21,589 nt of DNA from JARYLZ01 sp964388275 (GTDB taxonomy: Bacteria > Bacteroidota > Ignavibacteria > SZUA-365): the NCBI GenBank assembly GCA_964388275.1, contig CAYLZD010000049.1, positions 1 through 21,589 of the forward strand, given 5' to 3'. Of this stretch, positions 13,399 to 21,589 are shown in pieces. Position 1 is the stretch's first letter. The number at the start of each line of letters is the position of its first letter. The notes below the pieces were generated by a model that saw only the letters and a program-made list of their open reading frames with translations, did not search any database and was not told where the DNA came from. Made by a program: the position numbers and the translations under genes.

Positions 13399-15639
13399 TT
13401 GTTGTTCGTTTTTCGGAATTGGGTCCTGGGAGTATTTCTTTTTGCTGCAGCTTCGCCGACGGGGTCGACTCAGGTCGTGACATCGCCGTCGCCGATCGTC
13501 TCCCTGACGAAAGGCAAAATCACGGTTCTTCTGGATACCCTTTCGGGGCGTTTCGGCGCTTGCCGTGCCGATGGTCGTTCGATGCTCTGGCTCAGTTCGC
13601 ACGCCCTGACATCGCACGTCAGCGTCCGTATAGACGGCAGGGACTGGTCGAATTACCGCTGGCTGATATTGGGCCGGGACCGGCGCGCGACGAATCTGGG
13701 CAAGGGCAGGACCGAGGTCCTGCCCGACCGCCTGCGGTACAGTTGGCACTTGAACTCGCGCGGGAGGGAACACGCGCTCATTCTGGAACTCATGCCCGTG
13801 GAAGATTCGGCGTGGAACGAAGCGCGCGTGCGCGTGCGCGTGGAGAACCTGAGCGAGTCGACCTCGCGCGTCGGCATAGCTGTACAGATGGACCTGCAGG
13901 CCGGTGGGCATGACAACGCTCCGGTTGCTGCGGGCGGCGTATTGCTGACGAGTGAGACGATGTTGCGAGGCCGGGAGATTCCTGCGGAGTGGACGGCAGC
14001 GGCCGGATGTTTTTCACCCGACAGCATGGGGGGGCGTCTGCGGGGTGAGGGGGTGACTGTGCCCGACGTGTTTCTCTACGGCCGGTGGGAGTCGCATGGC
14101 GCCCTCGGCATGGCGTTGTACGGTTACGAGGGCAGGGCGGGCCGGCGGGTAAGCGACGCGGCACTGTTTCTTCAGTGGGATGAGCGGGAAGTGCCGGCAT
14201 ACGGCATGCGCGAGGAAGCGGCCGCCATAGGACTGCGTGCGGCGGCCATCGCTCCGCCGGTCAGCTCCTTCGGAAAGAGGTTTATTGTAAATACAGAAAC
14301 GTACGATTTCCGCAACGAAGTTGGCTTTTTTTACCTCGTCTCGGACAGGGACGCCCGGGTAAGTATTTCCTGGACTGCTCAAAACATAGACAGGCTTGTT
14401 GAGTATGACACGTCGATAGCTCTTGCGGCCGGAAAAGTCGACACCCTTGTGCTTCCGTGGAGATATGTTGCGGATACCCTTGTTACACGAGATTTAGATT
14501 CAGTGGACTATGTCAGACAATTCATTGCCGTATTCGACTCGGATACCCCGTTCGGACTTGTAAAAGGCTATAAAAATGATGCGGGTCTCTGCTGGCCGGT
14601 GGAGCGCGCGGCGAAGCGTTACGTGCTGCCCGGCCTGATGTTCGGTGGTATATTGATGATAACAACCATGGAAAAGGAAGCGACGATAAGCATAGTCCCG
14701 AGAGACGTGCCCGCATGGTTCCGCTTCCAGCCGGGGGGTGGGTTCCACGCCGCCGACTCGGTGTCCTATTTTCATCTTCCGGCAAGGGCGAAGTACCATA
14801 TAGAACTCGATACAACTCTTGACGGATCTTGGTGGTACGATCCGCGCATGCAGATAAACGACGGCACTGGCACTGTCATAGAGTCCGATTCGCCGATACA
14901 GATTGCCAATCATTATGGGTCCTGCATACCGTTTAATAGGACTCCCGCCCGGCCTAATCATAGGTGGCATTTGTACAACAACGAATGGGTTCCCGACGAG
15001 AAGCGCGCGGGCACGGAGTACGTTTACGTGCCGTACACCAAGCCGTGGGCGCAGACGAACGAGGATATGCTGCGGATAGTGGCCTTCAATGATTCGACGC
15101 TTGTATATCTGGGCGATTCGCTTCATCCCCGCCTTCTGAACATGGGTGATCGCATCGACACTCTTGCGGCCTCGCCGATCGTCATTTCCTCGAGCAGGGC
15201 AGTGGCGGTGTATCAGCATGCCACATTCTGGTATTACGCCAATCCGTTCGACTCCGTGGTAAACGCGGGGGCGCTTACCCTGCATCCTGCGAGCATGTGG
15301 GGCAAAAGGTATTACGGCTTCATCGGTCTGCTGCGCTATCCGTTCGTACCATATATGAGAGGTAACCACGATTACAGGGATTACTATCGCCTGCGCATAA
15401 CGGCGAGGGCGGGCGATCTGGACAGCGTGTTCCTCAACGGCGCGCGCATAACGCCATCGCAATTCACTCTCGTGGGAGGATATGCGTATTACGATACGGA
15501 GATGGTTCACGGGCCCGCTCTTGTAGCTTCGGGCGGGCCGTGCCTTACAATGATATACGGCTGGATATATGGTTGGGGGTGGGATATTCCCTTCAATGAT
15601 AAATTCAGAGGAGATGCTCACGTGCCGCCGTTCAGGTAA
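13399..15639 (+). CDS. Large secreted protein with IgGFc-binding-like C-terminal half
   Basis: The frame is open further left, through the promoter repeat, but the start is placed at TTG 13399 (TTG 13402 is equivalent) because GAGAGGAG lies at 13386-13393 and a signal peptide follows (L-L-F-V-F-R-N-W-V-L-G-V-F-L-F-A-A-A-S). An ATG at 13394 just after the same ribosome site is in another frame and stops after 28 codons. The product has ~746 residues. The N-terminal third is beta-rich with no family recognised. From ~residue 400 on it resembles the IgGFc-binding N-terminal domain family of extracellular adhesins (G-T-E-Y-V-Y-V-P-Y ... D-S-T-L-V-Y-L ... A-S-P-I-V-I-S-S-S-R-A-V-A-V-Y-Q-H-A). This assignment is moderate. 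The C-terminus (H-V-P-P-F-R) has no T9SS sorting domain, so the route out of the periplasm is unclear. It lies downstream of promoter repeat copy 3. Confidence 0.75.
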   Translation: MLFVFRNWVLGVFLFAAASPTGSTQVVTSPSPIVSLTKGKITVLLDTLSGRFGACRADGRSMLWLSSHALTSHVSVRIDGRDWSNYRWLILGRDRRATNLGKGRTEVLPDRLRYSWHLNSRGREHALILELMPVEDSAWNEARVRVRVENLSESTSRVGIAVQMDLQAGGHDNAPVAAGGVLLTSETMLRGREIPAEWTAAAGCFSPDSMGGRLRGEGVTVPDVFLYGRWESHGALGMALYGYEGRAGRRVSDAALFLQWDEREVPAYGMREEAAAIGLRAAAIAPPVSSFGKRFIVNTETYDFRNEVGFFYLVSDRDARVSISWTAQNIDRLVEYDTSIALAAGKVDTLVLPWRYVADTLVTRDLDSVDYVRQFIAVFDSDTPFGLVKGYKNDAGLCWPVERAAKRYVLPGLMFGGILMITTMEKEATISIVPRDVPAWFRFQPGGGFHAADSVSYFHLPARAKYHIELDTTLDGSWWYDPRMQINDGTGTVIESDSPIQIANHYGSCIPFNRTPARPNHRWHLYNNEWVPDEKRAGTEYVYVPYTKPWAQTNEDMLRIVAFNDSTLVYLGDSLHPRLLNMGDRIDTLAASPIVISSSRAVAVYQHATFWYYANPFDSVVNAGALTLHPASMWGKRYYGFIGLLRYPFVPYMRGNHDYRDYYRLRITARAGDLDSVFLNGARITPSQFTLVGGYAYYDTEMVHGPALVASGGPCLTMIYGWIYGWGWDIPFNDKFRGDAHVPPFR

Positions 15640-15784
15640 GACGCGGGCATCGAGGACTGCAAGGTCCGTCGAAATGCAGCCGGGAAGCAATGGCAGAAGT
15701 AGCAATGGACAGAATAAGTTCAATCCAGGCGAGCGAAGAATCGGATACAGAAAGTATTCAATCACATCATCTTCAGGAGGTCAT

Positions 15785-18379
15785 ATGCGACATCTGTCAA
15801 CGGTGGCAACTCTTATTGCGCTTTCGGGCGTATTCTGCTCGACGCAGCTTCACGCGCAGTACATTGATTTCAGCTTCAACGGCTGCGAGTTGGCTTTCGC
15901 AGATCATAGCGGTGGTGGGTCATTGTCTTTTGAGTTGGCCGGTTTAGTATTCGATGAAAATCTGGAATACGATGACGTGTATGCCTATCCGGTTGATGGC
16001 GCTATAAGCAATAATGACGCCTTTGGTTACAACGCGCCATACAATGCCGGAAACGGTAGTGCGGGTGGCGACATAGACGAATATAAAGGAACCATAGGCG
16101 CCGGATTATTCCATATCGACTTTAATGGCGTCGAATTCGATCTGAACCTCATCGACGCAAACTACGCCGCCGGGAATACGTACCGTATACTGTTCATACG
16201 CGCAGGCAGCAATACGGTAACTACCTGGGTCGGCAGCCCGACGGGGAGCGATCCGGTGCGCTGTTATCAATCCATTACAATCTCGGCCTATCAGAACCTG
16301 CATCTGCGCGACATCATACGAGGCGCAAGCGGCGGCGGGACGGCTTTCACGAATTACAAGCGCGACCGCGGTTCGCTCGCGACGCGCATTTTCACCTTCG
16401 GCAGCGAGGACATCCCGCGATACGGAGTGGACGACGCCGTGCTGGACGTCAATTGCCGCGTGACGGGCGAACTGTGCATCCCTGCAAGCAACGACAAGAC
16501 AGTGGACGTCGAGGGATTCGCAGACGCGATATATTCGGGGGAGCTCCAAACGCGCCTGTATTTCGACGACGATGCGGTTCTGAATGTTTACGGCCGTCTC
16601 AGGGCGGGCACAAGTGTTGAAAATTCGAGAATCTACTTCACCTCGTCTTCTTCGTCGCCCTTGCCGGGTATATGGGAGGGAGTACTGATCGAGTCGAATC
16701 TGGCTTCCGCGGCCAGGTGGCTGACGATACAATATGCAAAAACAGCTCTGCAGATAATCGACAATGCGTCGTCGTCGGAATTCGAGCGTTGCGTCCTGAC
16801 AGAGAGCTTTTATCACGGCATGCTGATAAGCAACAGCAGTCCCAGAGTGACGGATGTCACGGCCTCCTATTCGCATTATGACGGCGTGCGAATACAGGGT
16901 CAAAGCTCCGGACCGTGGTTCCGGGGCGGTACGGTTTACGAAAACGACGGCTACGGGATCAGTATCGATGATAACGGTTATGCCTATATAAACAGCATGA
17001 CGATTACCGACAACGGCCTGCACGGGATTGCGGTTTTTACCAATTCATGGCCTTACATCGACAGCTCGCGGGTCTACTGCAACGGCTGGAGCGGCATATA
17101 CACATACGAGAACAGTTACAAATGGACTACGGTGCGGAATTCTTTAATTTCCATGAACAACTGGTACGGCTTGCACAATGTTTCGAACGCTTATCTGCGC
17201 GCGTATGCCGCTCCTCCCGGTATGACCGATCCGGAGGAAATCGCCGTGCAACCCGACTCGCTCGGACTTAACTGCGTCAGCGACAACGTCATAGAAAACC
17301 TTTACGGTGATCAGAACAGCATATTCGAGATGGCCCGGGCATACGAGGCGCCGGATGTGGGCGGAATCATGGTTCCGCATTATCAGGGAGACAGCAACTC
17401 TGTGGTCTACACGAGTCAGGGAGGCTATCAGGGAACGATGGACGGCGGGTCGTATGCATGGGTGATGCAAGATTGGTGGAACAACAACTATGCGTTCAAT
17501 CTCCCGAACGGAGGCGCCGTAACCGCGCCTGTTCTGACGGCGAACCCGATACCAGAATGCGGAATGGAAGACGGCCCTTCTGGGATGGGAAGTCCGGCTT
17601 TGTCGGAGAAACCCTCGCCGTTCGACGGCCCCGTCTGGCGGCAGCTCGCGTCCGATCCGGACGCGCTGGAGCGGTCGGTCGTATCGCGATGGCCATTGAT
17701 GACGAGCGCCGAGCTGAACTACGGTCTGTTCATGCTCGGCCGTTCGGTCGACTCGTTGCGTATGGAAGCAATATGCCGGAATTTGCTTCTATCGGTACAG
17801 GATGCGGACAAGCGCTCGATCGCACTGTCGCATTTGGGAAAAAGTCTTATGTCGCAGAAGCGATACTCCGCTGCAGTCACGGTTTACGACGAAATTGCAT
17901 CGTTGAGTCAGCCAGGTCTCAACAGCCGTCACACGTCGGCTCAGGGCATGGCGGCGCTGATGTTGTCATACTCGGTGAGCCGCCAGGCCGGACTGTCGCG
18001 CCTGAGCGCCGCGCTCAACACTTATCCCGGCGACCGCCAGCTTCTGGCTGCGTGGCATTTGCTCATGGGCGGTCCTATCGCCGGCACGCCGAAGCGTAAA
18101 ACGGATGCCGGCGCGTTCGAGGGCTTTGAACTTGCCGAAGCTCATCCGAATCCTTTCAATACCACGACTACAATTACATTTTCCGTTTACGAACGCGCGT
18201 CGCTGAAAGTTGTGGTCCGCAACGTTCTCGGCAGCGTAGTATCCGTGCTTGCCGACGGAGTATATGAACCCGGCCGTTACAGCGCGGAATTCGACGGTAG
18301 GGGCCTTGCCGCAGGCGTGTATTTTTGCACGCTGCGCTCGGGCGGGAGAGAGCAGACGAAGATGCTGATGTTGCGCTGA
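15785..18379 (+). CDS. T9SS-sorted parallel beta-helix protein
   Basis: ATG 15785 follows a perfect AGGAGG (15775-15780) with a 4-nt spacer, so longer upstream frames are rejected. The 864-aa product begins with signal peptide M-R-H-L-S-T-V-A-T-L-I-A-L-S-G-V-F-C-S-T-Q-L-H-A-Q, likely cut after Gln25. Residues ~270-540 show ~22-residue coils of a right-handed parallel beta-helix (Y-H-G-M-L-I-S-N-S-S-P-R-V, Y-D-G-V-R-I-Q-G, G-Y-G-I-S-I-D-D-N, L-H-G-I-A-V-F-T-N-S, W-S-G-I-Y-T-Y-E-N-S), the fold of NosD- and pectate-lyase-like proteins. Residues ~640-770 are helical, possibly TPR-like (A-L-S-H-L-G-K-S-L ... Y-S-A-A-V-T-V-Y-D-E-I). The tail from A-H-P-N-P-F-N is a typical T9SS type A sorting domain. 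No catalytic carboxylates can be assigned with confidence. Confidence 0.9.
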   Translation: MRHLSTVATLIALSGVFCSTQLHAQYIDFSFNGCELAFADHSGGGSLSFELAGLVFDENLEYDDVYAYPVDGAISNNDAFGYNAPYNAGNGSAGGDIDEYKGTIGAGLFHIDFNGVEFDLNLIDANYAAGNTYRILFIRAGSNTVTTWVGSPTGSDPVRCYQSITISAYQNLHLRDIIRGASGGGTAFTNYKRDRGSLATRIFTFGSEDIPRYGVDDAVLDVNCRVTGELCIPASNDKTVDVEGFADAIYSGELQTRLYFDDDAVLNVYGRLRAGTSVENSRIYFTSSSSSPLPGIWEGVLIESNLASAARWLTIQYAKTALQIIDNASSSEFERCVLTESFYHGMLISNSSPRVTDVTASYSHYDGVRIQGQSSGPWFRGGTVYENDGYGISIDDNGYAYINSMTITDNGLHGIAVFTNSWPYIDSSRVYCNGWSGIYTYENSYKWTTVRNSLISMNNWYGLHNVSNAYLRAYAAPPGMTDPEEIAVQPDSLGLNCVSDNVIENLYGDQNSIFEMARAYEAPDVGGIMVPHYQGDSNSVVYTSQGGYQGTMDGGSYAWVMQDWWNNNYAFNLPNGGAVTAPVLTANPIPECGMEDGPSGMGSPALSEKPSPFDGPVWRQLASDPDALERSVVSRWPLMTSAELNYGLFMLGRSVDSLRMEAICRNLLLSVQDADKRSIALSHLGKSLMSQKRYSAAVTVYDEIASLSQPGLNSRHTSAQGMAALMLSYSVSRQAGLSRLSAALNTYPGDRQLLAAWHLLMGGPIAGTPKRKTDAGAFEGFELAEAHPNPFNTTTTITFSVYERASLKVVVRNVLGSVVSVLADGVYEPGRYSAEFDGRGLAAGVYFCTLRSGGREQTKMLMLR

Positions 18380-18506
18380 AAGCGCGTGCGGACGGGAAAA
18401 ATTCGAAGTCGAATGTCAGGAAACCGCTGTATGATGCGTCTTGATGGATGTTCGATTTGCGTAACACGTCAGGAGTGATGTCCATTGCATCGATGAGGAG
18501 CTTAAA

Positions 18507-20948
18507 ATGAAACCACGGCTATGTTTGCTGCTTTTCGCAATGTTGTGTATCGGGCTTGGAACAACGTCCGCCCAAACGCTTAAAAGACAATACTGGATGC
18601 CGTACAGCCCGGTACGCTGCATCGCCGTTACGGACGAAACCGTCTGGCTCGGCGGCGATTTTACGCGGGTAGGGCCGTATACGGGCTGCCTGGTCGCCGT
18701 CGATCCTCAGACGGCGCAGCGCATGGACGGATTGCCCGAGGTGAACGGAGAGGTCCGCGCCATTATCAGCGACGGCGGAGGCGGGTATTTTATCGGGGGC
18801 AAATTCACGAGTGTAGGAGGGCTGCCCCTGAAGAATCTGGCTCATATTTTTGCGAACGGTCTGCCGGATCCGGCTTGGAGTCCGGAACCGGACAGTTCAG
18901 TCCACGCGCTCGGGCTGTCCGGCGATCTGCTCATAGTCGGAGGCGATTTCCTGAAAATCTGCGGTCGGGAGCAGCAACGCCTTGCAGGCCTCGATAGGAA
19001 CAGCGGCGAAATCGTCCCGCTGTTTCCCTCGGCGGACGGGCGCGTTCTTGCGGTGGAGGCCGGCGGCGATCCGATACTGATCGGAGGCGATTTCAGCCAA
19101 GTCGGAGCTGCATCGCGGCGTTGCCTGGCCGCCATCGATGCGGCTGATTATGCGGTCACGGATTGGGATCCGGCGCCGGACTCGTCGGTATTCGTATTGA
19201 AGAGACGAGGCGCGGTTGTTTTCGCGGGCGGCCCGTTTTCGCGGGTCGGCGGCGAGGAACGGCGGGGCATCGCAGCTCTCGATGCCGCGAGCGGAAAGGC
19301 CTCATCGTGGAAGGCGGATGCGGACGGTCCGGTGTACGCCATCGATTTCAGGGGTGATATCCTATATGCGGGCGGAGCGTTTACATCTATCGGCGGAGCG
19401 CGTCGCGAGCGTTTGGCGGCGCTGAGCGCGGTTACCGGCGATACGACCGGCTGGAGGGTGGATGCTAACAGCACGGTGCTGGCTCTTGCGGTGTCAGGGA
19501 ATTCCGCGTTTGTCGCAGGCAAGTTCACAGTGCTCGGAAATACGGAGCGCCTTTTCCTCGGCTGCGTTCATTGCGACTCGTCCGCTGTCGCCTCATGGGC
19601 GCCGCAGGCCAACAGGGAGGCGCTAACGCTTCTTGCGGACGAGGCCAGCGTCATCGCCGGCGGATTTTTGTCCAGCATTAACGGTGTGGAGCGTAAACAT
19701 GTGGCCGTTTTAGACAAGTTCAGCGGAGAACCCAAGCCGTGGAATCCGGACGCTGACGAAGTCGTGAAACATTTCGCCTTGGCGGGCGACACTTTATTCG
19801 CGAGCGGCGATTTCGCGGTGATCGGCGGCCGGCAGAGATCGGGTCTGGCCGCAATCGACGCTAAATCAGGCGCCGCGCTGGATTGGGAGCGGAAGGGATT
19901 CGCCCCGTCTCATGGCGGATACACCATTGCCGGAAACGCCACGGCAACGAGCGGCGGAGCTCTGGCGGTGAGCGGAGATGTGATTTTCGCGGCTGGTAGA
20001 GAATGCGCGGCGTTCAGCAGGACCGACGGCAGGCGCATCGAATACTGGCGGCCGTATCTGGGCTCATCATTGAAAAGCGTCTACGCGCTGGCGGTAAGCG
20101 GCGGAAAGCTGTTCGCTGGAGGAGACTTCTCGTATGTTTCCGGTGAATCGCGTCTCTGGCTGGCGGCATTCGACGTCACTACAGGCGCACTGCTGCCTTG
20201 GAACTCGCCCCTGTCGATGTTGAGTACGGGCGAATGTGTGATGGCGATGGCCGCCAGCGGAGAAGAGCTTTATATCGGAGGCCGTTTCGGCGGTGGAAAC
20301 AACAACACGGATCTCGCAGCCATAGACATGGAAACGGCAGTGCAACGCTCCTGGTCTCCTGTGCTGCTTTCAGGATACGACAACAGGGCTTCCATATTCT
20401 CCCTTGCCGCCTGCGGCGGCGCCGTTTACGCGGGCGGATACTTCAAGAAAATCGGAGGAGCGGAGATCGGATACCTGGCCGCGCTCGACGCTTCAAGCGG
20501 CCGGGCAAAACCCTGGAATCCGCGGGCAACCGGGTACGTGCAGGCGATAGCGGCCGAGCCCTCGGTCGTTTACGCGGGCGGCGTGTTCAGCGGCATAATG
20601 GGGGAATACAGAACATGTTTCGCCGTGCTGGAGGATACCACACAGCTTCTTCATTCCGGCATGCCGCCTCCGGCGGTCCCGGCCGGCATCGCCATTGAAG
20701 GCATTTATCCGAATCCCGTGATCGACCGCGCGAGCATTCGTTTCGGACTATCCAGCGAGCAGAAAGTGACGATCACTATCACGGACCTTTTAGGCAGAGG
20801 AACAAGCGCGCCGTTCGAATCGCTTCTGCTGCCGCCGGGCCGTCACGAGCTGAGCATAGCGGTGAGCGGCCTTCGCTCGGGAATGTATTTCCTCACGATT
20901 ACAGGGCTTCGAGAAGCACGGAGCATCCCTTTCCGGATACTGAAATAG
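18507..20948 (+). CDS. T9SS-sorted DUF5122-type beta-propeller protein
   Basis: ATG 18507 has GAGGAG at 18495-18500, six nt upstream. The 813-aa product opens with signal peptide M-K-P-R-L-C-L-L-L-F-A-M-L-C-I-G-L-G-T-T-S-A-Q, cut after Gln23. About thirteen repeats carry the strand pattern (V/L)-(F/Y)-(A/I)-G-G-x-F-x-x-(I/V)-G-G: G-G-D-F-T-R-V-G, G-G-K-F-T-S-V-G-G, G-G-P-F-S-R-V-G-G, G-G-A-F-T-S-I-G-G, S-G-D-F-A-V-I-G-G, G-G-Y-F-K-K-I-G-G and others. Each is followed by 'L-A-A-(I/L)-D-A-x-(S/T)-G' and 'W-x-P', as in DUF5122 (delta-60-like) propellers. The last ~85 residues (G-I-Y-P-N-P ... I-T-D-L-L-G-R-G ... L-R-S-G-M-Y-F-L) form the sorting domain. It is probably a surface or secreted binding protein. 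It is the last gene before the rRNA operon. Confidence 0.9.
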   Translation: MKPRLCLLLFAMLCIGLGTTSAQTLKRQYWMPYSPVRCIAVTDETVWLGGDFTRVGPYTGCLVAVDPQTAQRMDGLPEVNGEVRAIISDGGGGYFIGGKFTSVGGLPLKNLAHIFANGLPDPAWSPEPDSSVHALGLSGDLLIVGGDFLKICGREQQRLAGLDRNSGEIVPLFPSADGRVLAVEAGGDPILIGGDFSQVGAASRRCLAAIDAADYAVTDWDPAPDSSVFVLKRRGAVVFAGGPFSRVGGEERRGIAALDAASGKASSWKADADGPVYAIDFRGDILYAGGAFTSIGGARRERLAALSAVTGDTTGWRVDANSTVLALAVSGNSAFVAGKFTVLGNTERLFLGCVHCDSSAVASWAPQANREALTLLADEASVIAGGFLSSINGVERKHVAVLDKFSGEPKPWNPDADEVVKHFALAGDTLFASGDFAVIGGRQRSGLAAIDAKSGAALDWERKGFAPSHGGYTIAGNATATSGGALAVSGDVIFAAGRECAAFSRTDGRRIEYWRPYLGSSLKSVYALAVSGGKLFAGGDFSYVSGESRLWLAAFDVTTGALLPWNSPLSMLSTGECVMAMAASGEELYIGGRFGGGNNNTDLAAIDMETAVQRSWSPVLLSGYDNRASIFSLAACGGAVYAGGYFKKIGGAEIGYLAALDASSGRAKPWNPRATGYVQAIAAEPSVVYAGGVFSGIMGEYRTCFAVLEDTTQLLHSGMPPPAVPAGIAIEGIYPNPVIDRASIRFGLSSEQKVTITITDLLGRGTSAPFESLLLPPGRHELSIAVSGLRSGMYFLTITGLREARSIPFRILK

Positions 20949-20963
20949 AGGAGGAAGACGGGT

Positions 20964-20993
20964 CGGGAGCGCAGCGCCCCGGAACCTCTCCCG
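20964..20993 (+). terminator. Possible hairpin after the last protein gene
   Basis: CGGGAG (20964-20969) pairs with CTCCCG (20988-20993) around an 18-nt GC-rich loop, 16 nt after the stop. No T tract follows directly; the next T run is at 21025-21031. It could be a weak or rho-assisted terminator separating the gene from the rRNA operon. Confidence 0.3.
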
Positions 20994-21111
20994 TGTTCCG
21001 TTGAATGCGGTTTTCCCGGACTTGACCTTTTTTTCGGTCCACAAATGCAGCACCCGGATCACTCGGTGTGCCCCACTCTCCTTGCGCTCGAAAATATTCT
21101 TCTGCTTCCAC

Positions 21112-21142
21112 TTGACTTTGGCAATTCCGCCGGTTATCTTTG
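21112..21142 (+). promoter_or_regulatory. Putative rRNA operon promoter
   Basis: TTGACT at 21112-21117 and TATCTTTG at 21135-21142 fit both a sigma-70-like -35 and the Bacteroidota -7 consensus TAnnTTTG; TTG to TA is 20 bp. The 16S 5' end lies ~112 nt downstream, a normal leader length. The rest of the 20949-21111 gap shows no gene. Confidence 0.6.
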
Positions 21143-21177
21143 TAGTCCCTTCACGAAAGGGTGTCGCTTCGGCGGCA

Positions 21178-21190
21178 TGTTCTTTGAAAA
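21178..21190 (+). promoter_or_regulatory. boxA-like antitermination motif in the rRNA leader
   Basis: TGTTCTTTGAAAA resembles the boxA core (TGCTCTTTA) and the GTTCTTTGA motif often seen ahead of 16S in Bacteroidota. It lies in the leader, 63 nt before the mature 16S start, as expected for NusB/NusE-dependent antitermination. Confidence 0.5.
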
Positions 21191-21253
21191 GAGTTTGTGC
21201 ATAGCCAACGTTTTTGAGTAAAAAACGAAAACTCGAAGTTGAGAATAAAATCT

Positions 21254-21589
<336 letters not shown>

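Noticed and set aside
14500..15765. 421-codon minus-strand ORF
   Set aside because: It lies antisense to the adhesin-like gene, which has a ribosome site and signal peptide; the antisense translation is rich in Arg/His/Pro without recognisable domains.
16106..17023. 305-codon minus-strand ORF
   Set aside because: Antisense shadow of the beta-helix gene; no domain, start signal or coding pattern.

Overview
The window reads as a chromosome segment from a Bacteroidota-type bacterium, most likely of the Ignavibacteria/Kapabacteria/Chlorobi side rather than a gut Bacteroides. The grounds are: six C-terminal type IX secretion system (T9SS) type A sorting domains (motif YPNP/PNP, then a 'DLLGR'-like strand, then 'L..GVY/MY' and a basic or hydrophobic last strand), promoters with TAnnTTTG-like -7 boxes, and the first ~336 nt of a 16S rRNA gene at the right edge. 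The lineage call within the phylum is an inference; only the complete 16S would settle it. All intact genes are on the + strand, co-directional with the rRNA operon.

Left part (1-9164): a row of secreted, T9SS-sorted beta-propeller or repeat proteins. It begins with the 3' end of an Asp-box protein. A second Asp-box protein follows, with exactly 40-residue repeats. Next is an M6-type zinc metalloprotease whose reading frame is broken once at about 4048-4052, then a DUF7948/SBBP-repeat propeller protein starting 15 nt after the protease stop.

Middle (9165-13398): a repeat-rich scar zone. It holds two hairpin-containing stretches, an array of six ~111-bp hairpin units, the C-terminal remnant of a DUF4143 AAA-type ATPase, and an orphan T9SS sorting domain. 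That domain and its downstream flank are a near-identical copy of 963-1494. A small lipoprotein gene and an IS4-family transposase remnant follow. A ~235-bp repeat occurs three times in the window (1261-1494, 11191-11424, 13107-13342). Each copy ends in a run of 10, 10 or 12 G placed between a TTG box and a TATATT/TACATT box, and each is followed closely by the start of a secreted or envelope protein gene.

Right part (13399-21589): a large IgGFc-binding-like adhesin without a sorting domain, a T9SS parallel beta-helix protein, and a T9SS DUF5122-type propeller protein. Then come an rRNA promoter, a boxA-like leader motif and the 16S rRNA start.

The most interesting signal is the three-copy promoter repeat with a homopolymeric G tract in the -35/-10 spacer. 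This architecture would allow slippage-driven ON/OFF or graded expression of cell-surface proteins, as known for porA of Neisseria meningitidis. The same repeats are long direct repeats able to recombine out the T9SS cargo genes between them.
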